38,109 nt of DNA from CAYVBE01 sp964572825 (GTDB taxonomy: Bacteria > Planctomycetota > Brocadiia > SM23-32): positions 1 through 38,109 of the forward strand of contig CAZNGS010000041.1 in NCBI GenBank assembly GCA_964572825.1. Direction: 5' to 3'. This document shows positions 7,490 through 14,890 of the stretch, one piece after another. Below the pieces are notes generated by a model. It was given only the letters and a program-made list of their open reading frames with translations. It did no database searches and was not told the origin of the DNA. Position numbers and translations under genes: made by a program. Within the stretch, counting starts at the first letter, position 1, and the number at the start of each line of letters is the position of its first letter.

Positions 7490-8032
7490 ATGTGGACCAG
7501 AAGGATTGTCTTCGCAGCGCTGGCCGGGTTGCTGGTGGGGGCGTGGGGGTGCGGCTACCGGGCGGAGAACCTGTTCCGCGACGACATCCGCACCATTTAC
7601 GTGGCGGAATTCGACAACCAGACCACCCGGCGGGGGCTCGAGGTTGCCCTCAAGCGTGCCGTGGTGGAGGAACTGAAGCTGCGAACGCCCTTCCGCTTCG
7701 CGCCCCGCTCTGAGGCGGACAGCGTCCTGAGCGGCCGCTTGGTCCAGGCCCGCGAAGCGTCTCTCGTGAAGGCCGAGGACGGCACCACGGTCCTGGCCGG
7801 CACCGGGGTGAAGGTTCTATTCCGCTGGCGTGATACGCTGACGGGGACGGATATCGTGCCGGAACAGACGGTCGAGGAGAGCTTCCGCCTGGCCACCGTC
7901 ACGGGGGAGACGGAAGCCGGCCTGAGCGGTGACCCCGTGCCGGCGGACCTCATACCCGGGGACGCGGAATTCGGGGCTGTTATGGCGGAGGTCGCTCAGC
8001 GCCTAGTGGAAAGGATGCAGCGGAACTGGTAG
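7490..8032 (+). CDS. lptE: LptE-like LPS-assembly lipoprotein
   Basis: A 180-residue lipoprotein with a signal peptide and a lipobox-type end (GAWGC, Cys21). The mature start CGYRAENLFRDDIRTIYVAE is typical of the LptE family, as are FDNQTTRRGLEVALKRAVVE and the closing AVMAEVAQRLVERM helix. In characterised Gram-negative bacteria LptE plugs the LptD barrel that delivers lipopolysaccharide to the outer leaflet. The start ATG 7490 is preceded by GAGG; an in-frame ATG at 7463 would add residues before the signal peptide. No lptD is in the window. It lies between bamD-like and ftsH genes, fitting an envelope-biogenesis run. The family call is good; the symbol is by similarity of layout only. Confidence 0.8.
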   Translation: MWTRRIVFAALAGLLVGAWGCGYRAENLFRDDIRTIYVAEFDNQTTRRGLEVALKRAVVEELKLRTPFRFAPRSEADSVLSGRLVQAREASLVKAEDGTTVLAGTGVKVLFRWRDTLTGTDIVPEQTVEESFRLATVTGETEAGLSGDPVPADLIPGDAEFGAVMAEVAQRLVERMQRNW

Positions 8033-8080
8033 AATGTACTTAACGGTGGGAAAGTATTGCTCCTAAGACGTTGGCATTGA

Positions 8081-10126
8081 ATGAATAACAAGGACAATCG
8101 AAATCGGCGCAGACCGGGCAGGACGCCGGACGATCAGGACGGACCGGACGGTCCGCAGGGCCCCAGGATAGGGCGACAGTTGCTGATGTGGGCCATATTG
8201 ATCGGCGGCATCCTGGTGGCTATCACTATGTACCGCCGTCTCAGCGGCGACGGGGTGGATAAGCCCTCGGAGGGCGAATTCTTCCGACTGATACGGGATG
8301 ACCAGATTGCCGCACTGGAGATCGAGGGCACCAAGGTCAAGGCTACCCTGAAGTCCGGGACGGGCGGCCGGGATACGCTCACCTTCACCCTGCCCAAGGA
8401 GACCATCGCCGCCAACCTGGAGAAGTGGTCCGAAAAATTAGAGCAGATGGGCGGAAAGGTCGATTACTCCGAATCGAACGGTTTCTGGTCCTTCGCCCTT
8501 ATCAATTTCGCTCCGTTTCTGCTGCTGCTGGTGGTGCTGCTGTACTTTTTCAACCGCCAGATGCGGGCGGTTAACTCGCGCGAGAGCATCATGCCGTTCC
8601 TGGGCAGCAGCACCGAGAATGCCCAGAAGAAAAAGAAACCGGACGTCACGTTCGACGACGTAGCGGGCGTGGAGGAGGCCAAAGAGGAAGTCGAGGAGAT
8701 CGTCGAGTTCCTGAGGAATCCTGAGAAGTTCCAGCGCATCGGGGGGCGCATTCCGCGGGGCGTGCTGCTGGTGGGAGCTCCCGGCACCGGCAAGACGCTG
8801 CTGGCGAAGGCCATCGCCGGGGAGGCGGACGTGCCGTTCTTCAGCCTCTGCGGGTCGGATTTCGTGGAGCTGTTCGTCGGCGTGGGCGCTTCAAGAGTGC
8901 GCGACCTGTTCCGCAAGGCGCGCCAGAACGAGCCCTCCATCATCTTCCTGGACGAGATAGACGCTGTAGGCCGCAAACGCGGCACCGGCCTGGGCGGCGG
9001 CCACGACGAACGCGAGCAGACACTGAACGCCATCCTCAGCGAGATGGACGGCTTCAGCCGGGACGAAGGCATAATCGTCATGGCCGCCACCAACCGGCCG
9101 GACGTGCTGGACCCGGCCCTGCTGCGGCCCGGGCGGTTCGACCGGGAAATCGTGGTGGACATGCCGGACGTGCAGGGCAGGGAGGAAATCCTGGAAGTCC
9201 ACGCCCGCAAGGTGCGCGTGTCCGATTCGGTGGACCTGCGCCAGATCGCGCGCGGCACGCCCGGGTTCACTGGCGCCGACCTGGAGGCGCTGATCAACGA
9301 GGCGGCTATCCGGGCCGCCGTCAAGGGGCAGACACAAGTCCGCATGGGCGACCTGGAGGAGGCCCGGGACAAGGTGCGCTTCGGCCGGCAGAAGAAGCGC
9401 AGCCGCGTCATGAGCGAAGAGGACCGCAAAATGACCGCCTACCACGAGGCCGGTCACGCCCTGGTCGCCAAGCTGCACGATCACATCGAGCCCCTCCACA
9501 AGGTCACCATCATCCCCCGGGGCGTGGCCATGGGAATGACCATGATCCTGCCCGAGAAGGACAAATACGGCCTGCGCCGGAACGAATGCCTGGGCAAGCT
9601 GGCCATGGCCCTGGCCGGCCGCGTGGCCGAGGAGATGTTCTGCGGCGACATATCGTCCGGTGCCGAGAATGACATCGAGAACGCCACCGCCCTGGCCCGC
9701 AAGATGGTCACCCGGTGGGGTATGAGCGAGGCGCTGGGCCCCATCAGCTACTCCGACGAAGAAGAGCACGTCTTCCTGGGCAACGAGATCACCAGGGGCA
9801 AGCGCCACAGCGAACGCATGGCCGAAAAGATCGATCAGGAGATACAGTCCCTTCTCACCGGCAGCTACCAGACGGCCCGCCGGATGTGTGAGGAGAATTC
9901 GGACGCACTTCAGAGGACCGCTGAGGCACTGCTGGAGCTGGAGACCCTCAAAGGCGAGGAGGTCGATGCCATCCTTGCGGGCGCCACCATCGAGGAGCTG
10001 GCTGAGCGCCGGGCGGAGGAGGAACGGCAGGAGAAGGAACGAGCGGCTGAGCAACCGGCTGCCCAGGGACCCGACGAGGACACGGCCACGGGGGATTATC
10101 CCCACCCCGTGGGAAGCCCCGCCTGA
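8081..10126 (+). CDS. ftsH: ATP-dependent zinc metalloprotease FtsH
   Basis: FtsH degrades misassembled membrane proteins and short-lived regulators at the inner membrane. The 681-residue protein has a charged N-terminal tail, TM1 at about 31-50 (LLMWAILIGGILVAITMY), a periplasmic loop, TM2 at about 138-158 (FALINFAPFLLLLVVLLYFF), then the AAA+ module: Walker A GAPGTGKT at 232-239, the FVELFVGVGASRVRD pore loop, Walker B IIFLDEIDAVG and the NRPDVLDPALLRPGRFD region. The zinc site is HEAGH at 455-459, with a third ligand near Asp531 (GAENDIENAT). All catalytic residues are intact. The C-terminal tail is charged and rich in Glu and Ala. The start is ATG 8081, 48 bp after the lptE-like gene; its ribosome-binding site is weak. 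Confidence 0.97.
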   Translation: MNNKDNRNRRRPGRTPDDQDGPDGPQGPRIGRQLLMWAILIGGILVAITMYRRLSGDGVDKPSEGEFFRLIRDDQIAALEIEGTKVKATLKSGTGGRDTLTFTLPKETIAANLEKWSEKLEQMGGKVDYSESNGFWSFALINFAPFLLLLVVLLYFFNRQMRAVNSRESIMPFLGSSTENAQKKKKPDVTFDDVAGVEEAKEEVEEIVEFLRNPEKFQRIGGRIPRGVLLVGAPGTGKTLLAKAIAGEADVPFFSLCGSDFVELFVGVGASRVRDLFRKARQNEPSIIFLDEIDAVGRKRGTGLGGGHDEREQTLNAILSEMDGFSRDEGIIVMAATNRPDVLDPALLRPGRFDREIVVDMPDVQGREEILEVHARKVRVSDSVDLRQIARGTPGFTGADLEALINEAAIRAAVKGQTQVRMGDLEEARDKVRFGRQKKRSRVMSEEDRKMTAYHEAGHALVAKLHDHIEPLHKVTIIPRGVAMGMTMILPEKDKYGLRRNECLGKLAMALAGRVAEEMFCGDISSGAENDIENATALARKMVTRWGMSEALGPISYSDEEEHVFLGNEITRGKRHSERMAEKIDQEIQSLLTGSYQTARRMCEENSDALQRTAEALLELETLKGEEVDAILAGATIEELAERRAEEERQEKERAAEQPAAQGPDEDTATGDYPHPVGSPA

Positions 10127-10149
10127 CACTCCACTTGCTTCGCGGCGGT

Positions 10150-10584
10150 ATGAGCCCTTCCGGCGATTGGAATTCTTCCGACGTCTGGTACGCGGGGGGC
10201 CTTCGCTTCACCTGCACCTGCTGCGGAGCCTGCTGTGGGGGAGCGCCCGGCTACGTGTGGGTTGATCGTGCCGACATCCAGCGGATGGCCGCCTACCTGG
10301 GGGTGCCCGCGGACCAGTTCAGGTCCCGATGGTGCCGACGCGTGTGGTGGCGCATCAGCCTGAAAGAGCGTTCGAACGGGGATTGCGTCATGCTGGGGCC
10401 GGACGGCTGCACGGTCTACCCGGTTCGGCCGCCCCAGTGCCGCAGCTTTCCCTTCTGGACGCAGGTTCTCAAGAGCCCCCGTCGCTGGGAGTCGCTGAAG
10501 AAGAAGTGTCCGGGGGTGGGACACGGGAGGCTCTACACACGGGAGGAGGTCGAGCAGATCGCCTGCGGCGAACGCGCCACGTAG
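10150..10584 (+). CDS. YkgJ-family cysteine-cluster protein
   Basis: A 144-residue protein of the YkgJ type (putative Fe-S or zinc cluster, CxxxCCxxCC family). The N-terminal cluster is CTCCGACCGG (about residues 22-31). Further conserved cysteines lie in GDCVML, GCTVYPVRPPQCRSFPFW and KKKCPG, the pattern expected of this family. No enzymatic reaction is established for the family. An earlier in-frame TTG at 10135 is less likely than ATG 10150. The gene begins 23 bp after ftsH and may be cotranscribed with it. A strong hairpin follows the stop codon. Confidence 0.85.
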   Translation: MSPSGDWNSSDVWYAGGLRFTCTCCGACCGGAPGYVWVDRADIQRMAAYLGVPADQFRSRWCRRVWWRISLKERSNGDCVMLGPDGCTVYPVRPPQCRSFPFWTQVLKSPRRWESLKKKCPGVGHGRLYTREEVEQIACGERAT

Positions 10585-10600
10585 CGCGCTTCAGCAGTCC

Positions 10601-10617
10601 GGCCGGACCCTCCGGCC
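10601..10617 (+). terminator. Terminator-like hairpin after the YkgJ-type gene
   Basis: GGCCGGA-CCC-TCCGGCC forms a perfect 7-bp stem with a 3-nt loop, 17 bases after the stop. A second small stem (CCCG/CGGG) is followed by TTTT shortly downstream. The position between convergent genes suits a terminator; the U-tract is short. Confidence 0.45.
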
Positions 10618-10654
10618 GCCCGCAGTAAGCCGGGTTTTGAGATGGTTTCTTAGG

Positions 10655-10758
10655 TCGACTTTCGACAATTGAAGAGGAAAGCCCTCCCCATATATAGCGT
10701 CCCCGCGGGAGAATGGGCACGCTTTCAGGGCATGATCCTCCACGTGGAGCCGTGTCCC
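10655..10758 (-). repeat. Diverged half-copy of the 264-bp MITE-like element
   Basis: These 104 bp align without gaps to 27493-27596 with about 12 mismatches (about 88% identity). The first 33 bases, from TCGACTTTCGACAATTG onward, are identical. It contains one terminal inverted-repeat end; the other end (TGTCGAAAGTCGAG) was not found nearby, so the copy is truncated. On the minus strand it supplies the last ten codons and stop of the GNAT pseudogene. Confidence 0.85.
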
Positions 10759-11134
10759 TTCGGCTCTGTAAGAGCCCGACGCGCCTGTTCAGCCACCTGC
10801 TCGGCGTCACGGGTGGCCACCACGGTGGTGTGCTCGGGGATGGCCGGCAGAAAGCCGAACCGGTGATAGAAGTCAGGAATGCCGAACAGCATGGAGACGG
10901 CGTAGCCGCGGCGGGTCACGTATTCGACGGTGTCGCTGAGCAACCGGCGGGCGTAGCCTTTCAAGCGGTGTTTCTGCTGAGTGTGCACGCCGGCTATTCC
11001 GACCATGCTTACAGGGGTTCCGCACAGGCTTATCGAGCTTCGACGACGGAGAGCCTGCTGACGGGTTCGCCGTCTACTATCAGCTCCCGGACATGTCGTT
11101 TATCGCTATCCCGCGTTCTGATCTCGTTGCCCAC
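10725..11134 (-). pseudogene. Frameshifted and 3'-truncated GNAT acetyltransferase
   Basis: The minus strand encodes a GNAT-type N-acetyltransferase in two frames. The 5' part starts at GTG 11134 (GGGAG upstream) and reads MGNEIRTRDSDKRHVRELIV then DGEPVSRLSVVEAR before a stop near 11034. Shifting one base gives ISLCGTPVSMVGIAGVHTQQ, KHRLKGYARRLL (the acetyl-CoA-binding segment of GNATs) and MLFGIPDFYHRFGFLPAIPE. A single-base deletion near 11036 explains the break. The 3' end runs out of the GNAT domain into a repeat element, which supplies the tail GHGSTWRIMP and the stop; the intact relative was probably longer. A sequencing error could explain the frameshift but not the fused tail. Confidence 0.75.
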
Positions 11135-11160
11135 GGTCGAACTCCCGTAGTTGCAGCGGC

Positions 11161-11182
11161 GCACTCCGCCCGGCCGGAGTGC
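11161..11182. other. Perfect 8-bp-stem hairpin upstream of the GNAT pseudogene
   Basis: GCACTCCG-CCCGGC-CGGAGTGC: an 8-bp perfect stem with a 6-nt loop, 27 bp upstream of the GNAT start on the minus strand. It could be a leader hairpin or an operator. No T-run follows on either strand. The rest of 11183-11259 shows nothing recognisable. Confidence 0.4.
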
Positions 11183-11259
11183 ATTGTGCGGATTGCGCAC
11201 CCGGTGTCAAGCGCTTTGGCAGCGATCGGGCGGGTTGCCGGCCGGTGGGGGGGCGCCAT

Positions 11260-11416
11260 GATCGACCCTGCAACGAAGAACGAGCGGGCGCGCAATTGCC
11301 TGAAACCAGCGCTGTTCGACGGGCTGGATTGGTCCCCATGCAACGTGGCCATCATGGCCGCCACGTGGCACCGGCACCGCCGGGCGCTGGAGGAGGTGGG
11401 CGGTCCCGGCCAGTGA
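11260..11416 (+). CDS. Doubtful small ORF, unrecognised
   Basis: A 51-codon frame starting MIDPATKNERARNCLKPALF, with third positions moderately G/C rich. The frame is open upstream to 11093. No motif is recognised, and the GGGGGG run before the ATG is not a clear ribosome-binding site. It lies in a decayed patch next to a pseudogene, so it may be a remnant or chance. Confidence 0.2.
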
Positions 11417-11423
11417 GCGCTGT

Positions 11424-11453
11424 TTGCGGCTTGCGGGCGGGCTCTGATACAAT
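11424..11453 (+). promoter_or_regulatory. Promoter of the metallophosphoesterase gene, extended -10
   Basis: TTGCGG at 11424-11429, 18 bp spacer, TACAAT at 11448-11453, with TG one base before the hexamer (TGATACAAT). It lies 47 bp before the ATG at 11501. Confidence 0.5.
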
Positions 11454-11500
11454 GGGAGCTTCTGGAATTGCGGGGTTTGCTTCTGGAGCAGGCGCGTCAC

Positions 11501-12271
11501 ATGATCGTTCTGATATCCGACATCCACGGAAACCTGGAGGCACTCAAGGCAGTGCTGGGGCAGGTGGACGACGGCGACGACGTGCTCTGTGTCGGGGATA
11601 TCGTGGGCTACGGACCGAACCCCAACGAGTGCTGCGAACTGGTGCGCGGGCGAGGTATCCGGTGCGTGATGGGCAACCATGACTTCGTCAGCGCCAACCT
11701 CGGTGACATGGAGGGCGAGGAGGGCGCCGCGCACTCGGAAGGGGGAGAGCTGTGCCGGCGTATGTACGAGGGCAAGAACCCCGCTGCCCGGGCCTCCTCC
11801 CGGTGGACCCGCCAGGCGCTGACCGATGAGAACAGGGAATGGCTGTGCCAGCTTCCGGTGAAGCTGACGGTGGAGGGCCTGAGCATCGTGCACGGCAGGC
11901 CGGGGACGCGGGAGGACATGCTGAACGAATACATCCTGCCCGGGCAGCGAACAGAGCAGTTCACGGAGGGGATGGACGGCGAGATGCTGGTGGTGGGGCA
12001 CAGCCACATCCCCATGCGGGCGCCCCGGCTGCTGAATCCCGGCAGCGTGGGACAGCCCCGGGACAGAAACTGGAAGGCCAGCTATGCCACCGTCGACCCC
12101 GTGAAGTTCAAGTTCAGGTTCATCCCTCGACAGGACATGAGCTTCCGGTTCGTCAGCCAGATCGTCAAGATACACCGCGTTTCCTACGACATCGGGCGGA
12201 CCGTTCAGAAGATCAGGGACGTCCCGGAGCTGCCCGATACGCTGGGAGACCGATTGACCGTGGGAGTGTAG
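11501..12271 (+). CDS. Metallophosphoesterase (calcineurin-like, YfcE/MJ0936-type)
   Basis: A 256-residue cytoplasmic protein with all dimetal-site motifs of the calcineurin-like superfamily: SDIHGN (Asp7, His9), GDIVGYGPNP (Asp33), GNHDF (Asn59, His60), IVHGRPG and GHSHIPM. The C-terminal LNPGSVGQPRD is the standard closing motif of the bacterial compact group. Such enzymes hydrolyse phosphodiesters or phosphomonoesters; the physiological substrate cannot be deduced. GNHD is followed by a longer insert with an acidic stretch (GDMEGEEGAAH). The ATG at 11501 is preferred since MIVLISDIHGN is the usual N-terminus; GGAG lies upstream. A small protein gene follows after 26 bp and may be cotranscribed. 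Confidence 0.9.
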   Translation: MIVLISDIHGNLEALKAVLGQVDDGDDVLCVGDIVGYGPNPNECCELVRGRGIRCVMGNHDFVSANLGDMEGEEGAAHSEGGELCRRMYEGKNPAARASSRWTRQALTDENREWLCQLPVKLTVEGLSIVHGRPGTREDMLNEYILPGQRTEQFTEGMDGEMLVVGHSHIPMRAPRLLNPGSVGQPRDRNWKASYATVDPVKFKFRFIPRQDMSFRFVSQIVKIHRVSYDIGRTVQKIRDVPELPDTLGDRLTVGV

Positions 12272-12297
12272 TTTTTGCCCCTGGATCGGAGACCGCG

Positions 12298-12492
12298 ATG
12301 CCAGAGACCGATGAACGATTGAGCAAGGCGAAAGAGCTGGCCAACTCGGCTGAGGGGTTCATGTCCGACGCCGAGTTTCGCAGCGAGCATGAGACCAAGC
12401 TGGTGCGCTACATGCAGTCCGTGTCGCACAGCCTGCTGGCGATATGCCTGCAGAACGAGGTTCTCCTGGAGAGGCTGGGCGAGCAGGGATAG
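12298..12492 (+). CDS. Small conserved-looking protein, 64 residues, unknown function
   Basis: A short gene starting at ATG 12298 with GGAG nine bases upstream. The product is soluble, mainly helical and charged (MPETDERLSKAKELANSAEG; later ETKLVRYMQSVSHSLLAICL), with no known motif. Predicted helices could pair as a coiled-coil hairpin. It sits 26 bp behind the metallophosphoesterase gene on the same strand and converges on aroA 14 bp away. Codon use and ribosome-binding site support it as real. Confidence 0.65.
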   Translation: MPETDERLSKAKELANSAEGFMSDAEFRSEHETKLVRYMQSVSHSLLAICLQNEVLLERLGEQG

Positions 12493-12506
12493 GCTGCCCG
12501 GCCGCG

Positions 12507-13799
12507 TCAGCGGACGACGTCGACCTCTGCCCCGATTCGGCGCATCAGGTTCACGAAGCCGGGGCAGGTCACGGCGGCGGCTTCGGCCGTGTCGACCGTG
12601 GTGGGCTCATCCGTTGCGAGACCGGCCACGGCCAGGGCCATCACCACGCGGTGGTCCGCATGGCCGTGAACCTCCCCGCCGTGCAGGCGGCTGTGCCGCA
12701 GTATGATGCCGTCCGGCAGTTGCTCCACGCTGGCGCCGATGCGGGCCAGCTCACGGGCCATGACCTCGATGCGATCGGTTTCCTTCTGCCGGGCCTGGGG
12801 GACGTTGAGCAGGCGCGTGGTGCCGGCGGCGCATGCCCCGGCCACGGCCATGGCCGGCAGCGCGTCCGGCGTGGCATTCAGGTCGAAGTCGCCGCCCTCC
12901 AGTCGGTCGGGCCCCCGCACCGTCAGGCCGGCGTCGTCGTGGCAGACCTCGCACCCCATTTGCGCCAGCATGCCGACCACGGCCCTGTCGCCCTGGCTGT
13001 CGCCCATCTCCAGGCGCTCAAGCCGGAGCCGCGATCCCGTGATGGCCGCCGCGACCAGGAAGAAGCTGGCGGTGGAGAAGTCGCCCGGTATCTGTCTGCG
13101 GAAGCCTTCGTACGCCTGCCCGCCGGGCAGCTCCAGACGGGAGTAGTCCTCGGCGGCGCGGTACTCTATCCCCACCCGGTCCAGCCATTGCAGCGTCATC
13201 GTCACGTAGGGCCGCTCGTTCAGAAGGGGCACGCTGAGGCGGGTGTCGCCGGGGGCGAGGGGGCAACTGAGCAGCAGGCTGGACAGATACTGACTGGTGG
13301 GGCACTCGATAATGGCGCTGCCGCCCTGGAGCGGCCCGGCCACCACGAGCGGCGGGCAGTCGTTATCCTGTTTGGACCACGCTCGGGCACCCAGCGCGCG
13401 GAGCGCTTCCATCAGGGGACCGGCGCTGCGGCTGCGTATCTGGGCGTCTCCCGTGAACTCGGTTTCCCCCTCGGCCAGGGCGGCGGTGCCCATGGCCAGG
13501 AACAGCGTGGTGCCGGAGTTGCCCACGTCCACGGGCCCGGGCGCCGGTCGGGGCCGTCCGGCGGTCCCCTGCACCTCCCACAGGGCTTCGCTCCGCCTGG
13601 TGACCCGGCCCCCCAGGGCCTCGCAGGCGGCCAGGCAGCTCAGCGTGTCACTGGATTCCAGGGGGTTAAGCAACTGTGAGGTGCCGGAGCCCAGAGTGCC
13701 GATCAAGAGCCCCCTTATCGTATGCGACTTGCTGGCGGGTATGGGAACCGCTCCCTCCACCTTGCCCTTGCGCACAACCAGCTTCACTGGACTCCCCAT
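12507..13799 (-). CDS. aroA: 3-phosphoshikimate 1-carboxyvinyltransferase (EPSP synthase)
   Basis: AroA transfers the enolpyruvyl group of PEP to shikimate 3-phosphate in the shikimate pathway to aromatic amino acids. The 430-residue product has the N-terminal PASKSHTIRGLL motif (Lys24), the second domain signature DVGNSGTTLFLAMG, the TSQYLSSLLL segment, LNATPDALPAMAV with the catalytic Asp, the RQKETDRIEVMARELARIG motif and GHADHRVVMALAVAGL. The GNSGTT form differs from the enterobacterial GNAGTAMR; the following Arg is replaced by Phe, so PEP contacts may be atypical. Length is normal. It is transcribed alone, convergent to the small gene before it, from a promoter-like sequence at 13835-13864. 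Confidence 0.95.
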   Translation of the reverse strand: MGSPVKLVVRKGKVEGAVPIPASKSHTIRGLLIGTLGSGTSQLLNPLESSDTLSCLAACEALGGRVTRRSEALWEVQGTAGRPRPAPGPVDVGNSGTTLFLAMGTAALAEGETEFTGDAQIRSRSAGPLMEALRALGARAWSKQDNDCPPLVVAGPLQGGSAIIECPTSQYLSSLLLSCPLAPGDTRLSVPLLNERPYVTMTLQWLDRVGIEYRAAEDYSRLELPGGQAYEGFRRQIPGDFSTASFFLVAAAITGSRLRLERLEMGDSQGDRAVVGMLAQMGCEVCHDDAGLTVRGPDRLEGGDFDLNATPDALPAMAVAGACAAGTTRLLNVPQARQKETDRIEVMARELARIGASVEQLPDGIILRHSRLHGGEVHGHADHRVVMALAVAGLATDEPTTVDTAEAAAVTCPGFVNLMRRIGAEVDVVR

Positions 13800-13834
13800 T
13801 CTCCCGGAGCGGCGGGATATCGCGGTTGAGAGCG

Positions 13835-13864
13835 ATTATACGGTGCCGGCTCCGGCTCGGGCAA
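13835..13864 (-). promoter_or_regulatory. Predicted aroA promoter
   Basis: On the minus strand TTGCCC (13864-13859), an 18 bp spacer and a perfect TATAAT (13840-13835) stand 36 bp upstream of the aroA start. Confidence 0.5.
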
Positions 13865-13927
13865 GGGCGCCCTGCTGGAACGGCCGTCCGCGATGTGCCA
13901 TAATGTTGCTCTGTTGAGAACATGGCC

Positions 13928-13982
13928 TGTAGCCGAGCCGCCCTCGGCTGGGATAGACACAGGCGGGGGCGCCTGTGCTACA
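13928..13982. repeat. 55-bp compound palindrome bounded by TGTAGC/GCTACA
   Basis: The outer ends TGTAGC and GCTACA are inverted. Inside are two hairpins: AGCCGAG-CCGCC-CTCGGCT (13931-13949) and CACAGGCG-GGGG-CGCCTGTG (13958-13977). The arrangement resembles dispersed intergenic palindromes common in large GC-rich genomes. It lies in the 305-bp gap between divergent aroA and the deacetylase gene; nothing else recognisable was seen in 13983-14104. Confidence 0.7.
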
Positions 13983-14104
13983 TATTGCTGGTGAATCGCG
14001 CAGGCCCCGAGCCCCGTTGCGGGGAAAGGCATGTTGTCGACAGAGCACCACAATGTGTGAGAGCCCGTGTCAGACCCGAGAGTGAGCGATAGGGAGGTTC
14101 TGCT

Positions 14105-14890
14105 GTGTCCGTGGCCCTGACGGTTGACGTGGAGCCCGACTGGGGCGTGCGGGGAACGCGCGCCTTTCGGGAGGTCACGCCCGGGTTTCTACGCTTTCTG
14201 GAGCGGCGGGGCGGTCGCGCGACGTTCTTCGTTGTCAGTGACCTGATGGAGGTTTCATCGGACATGGTTGCGGCCCTGGCCGAGCGCAACGAGGTGGCCA
14301 GCCACGGGTGCAGCCACCGCCTGCTGCCACGGATGAGCCGCTCCGAGGCGTTGCGGGAACTGGCTGAGTCGCGACAGCGCCTGCAGGAGGCAGCGGGAGC
14401 CGTGCGGGGGTTCCGGGCGCCTTTTTTCGCGCGACGCGGCGACCTGGGGGCCCTGCTGCGCGAGGCCGGCTACGCATACGACGCGTCCCTGGGAACGGTC
14501 TTCCCGGGGCCCCGGAACGGCCGCTTCCACCGCCTGGACCATCCCTGCCGATGGGATGGGCTCTACGAGTTCCCCACCTCCGCCATGTGCGATGGGCTGG
14601 CCCCTCTGTCGCTGACGTGGCTGCGCCTGCTGTCCCCGGCGGGTGTGTCCGGAGGGACGGGCCGGCGGTGCCTGCTCTACCTGCACCTGCACGAGTTCCT
14701 GCCGCCCGAGACGGCGCGGTGCCTCCCCGAGCCGCTCAGGCGCGTGCTGACGCGAAACTGCGGGCGCAGGGCCTGGGACGTGCTGGCGCACGGGCTGGAC
14801 CGGCTGGGCGGTGAGTTGACCACCTGCGGGGCCATCCTCACCGAGGAAGCGGAGAGTGAGCCTGAAACGGAGCTGTCAGATGCCCCGTGA
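14105..14890 (+). CDS. Polysaccharide deacetylase (NodB-fold, CE4-like)
   Basis: A 261-residue protein of the NodB homology family, which removes acetyl groups from polysaccharide N-acetylglucosamine residues or related substrates. Motif 1 is TVDVEPDWG (Asp8 and neighbours), then GGRATFFVVSDLMEV, motif 2 ASHGCSHR (His67, His71) and motif 3 RGFRAPFF. The closing LYLHLHEFLPP carries the His of the last motif. No signal peptide is visible, so it may act on a cytoplasmic lipid-linked intermediate. The start is GTG 14105 with GGGAGG upstream. Its last 11 bases overlap the FAD-oxidoreductase gene, and a GT87 gene follows, suggesting one cell-surface glycan operon. Confidence 0.85.
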   Translation: MSVALTVDVEPDWGVRGTRAFREVTPGFLRFLERRGGRATFFVVSDLMEVSSDMVAALAERNEVASHGCSHRLLPRMSRSEALRELAESRQRLQEAAGAVRGFRAPFFARRGDLGALLREAGYAYDASLGTVFPGPRNGRFHRLDHPCRWDGLYEFPTSAMCDGLAPLSLTWLRLLSPAGVSGGTGRRCLLYLHLHEFLPPETARCLPEPLRRVLTRNCGRRAWDVLAHGLDRLGGELTTCGAILTEEAESEPETELSDAP

